From Betaproteobacteria bacterium (lineage in GTDB: Bacteria; Pseudomonadota; Gammaproteobacteria; Burkholderiales; SG8-41): 5,444 bases of DNA. Within the stretch, counting starts at the first letter, position 1. Each line of letters opens with the position of its first letter. A model generated the notes under the pieces. The model was given only the letters and a program-made list of their open reading frames with translations. It did not search any database and was not told the DNA's origin. This document shows positions 5,204 through 5,444 of the stretch, one piece after another. The position numbers and the translations under genes were made by a program. The stretch covers positions 1-5,444 of the forward strand of contig JANXRI010000278.1 in the NCBI GenBank assembly GCA_025353085.1, written 5' to 3'.

Positions 5204-5444
5204 GCGCTCACGTGCTGTTATCACTCATCAGGAACTGGGCGCGTCCGCGGCGCGAGGACAAACTCAGCGGGCCGATCAAGCTGCATATCGGCGGACAGGT
5301 CGCGCATCCGGAATGGCAGATATACGACGTGCGCCCGGGTCCGCTCGTCGACTTTGTCGGCGATTGCGCCGACCTGTCCCTGTTCGATGATGAGAGCGTG
5401 GCCGAGATCTATGCTTCGCATGTGCTCGAGCATCTCGGTTACAT
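5179..5444 (+). CDS. Predicted class I SAM-dependent methyltransferase (3' partial)
   Basis: The frame stays open to the end of the window, and 88 codons are visible from the ATG at 5179. The glycine-rich first strand KLHIGG (residues 34-39) stands at the SAM-binding motif I position. It is followed by HPEWQIYDVRPGPLVDFVGD (43-62), the acidic loop CADLSLFDDESV (63-74) and IYASHVLEHLGY (77-88), whose HVLEHL is typical of this class. This pattern matches small predicted methyltransferases often found in polysaccharide or surface-modification loci; the substrate cannot be told. The start is uncertain: the frame is closed by the lipoprotein stop at 5134-5136, ATG 5179 is the first ATG but has no Shine-Dalgarno sequence, and GTG 5212 is an alternative closer to the usual short N-terminus. 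The extra segment IYSLSAHVLLSLIRNWARPR is basic and partly hydrophobic. It lies about 40 bases after the lipoprotein gene, so co-transcription is likely. Confidence 0.8.
   Translation, partial: MPRHIYSLSAHVLLSLIRNWARPRREDKLSGPIKLHIGGQVAHPEWQIYDVRPGPLVDFVGDCADLSLFDDESVAEIYASHVLEHLGY

Noticed and set aside
5293..5379. 10-base inverted repeat GGACAGGTCG / CGACCTGTCC (5293-5302 and 5370-5379)
   Set aside because: Arms are 67 bases apart inside methyltransferase coding sequence, and a match of this size within such a distance is expected about once by chance in a window this long.

Overview
The window is a GC-rich, densely coded stretch (roughly 60% G+C by eye) that looks like ordinary chromosome of a Gram-negative proteobacterium. 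The PduO-type adenosyltransferase, the AroG-type DAHP synthase and the one-domain cyclic-nucleotide-binding protein all read like betaproteobacterial versions, but that placement is inference from protein style; there is no rRNA or other marker gene. I see no tRNA, rRNA, CRISPR array, insertion sequence or phage gene.

Layout. On the + strand the window opens inside a SulP-family anion transporter with a C-terminal STAS domain (start missing), followed 50 bases later by a cob(I)alamin adenosyltransferase. Facing it on the - strand is a three-gene group read right to left: aroG-type DAHP synthase, a one-domain cNMP-binding protein, and a BtuF-like cobalamin-binding periplasmic protein. The gaps are 34 and 24 bases, so the three are probably co-transcribed. 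A divergent intergenic region of about 160 bases follows, with a good sigma70-like promoter towards the right and a weaker one towards aroG. To the right, on the + strand, lie a small lipoprotein of unknown function and the first 88 codons of a predicted SAM-dependent methyltransferase that runs off the window end.

How the genes relate. Two convergent neighbours deal with cobalamin: the BtuF-like protein would capture it in the periplasm and the adenosyltransferase would convert imported or salvaged cob(I)alamin to the 5'-deoxyadenosyl coenzyme. No BtuC or BtuD gene and no B12-box riboswitch is visible. DAHP synthase starts the shikimate pathway, and its residues predict a phenylalanine-sensitive enzyme. 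The cNMP-binding protein between them keeps its phosphate-binding arginine and glutamate but has no DNA-binding domain.

I found no clear undescribed multi-gene system. The points most worth a second look are the aroG/cNMP-sensor/btuF arrangement, and a near-perfect Shine-Dalgarno sequence at the end of the lipoprotein gene that serves a 24-codon ORF overlapping the start of the methyltransferase gene.
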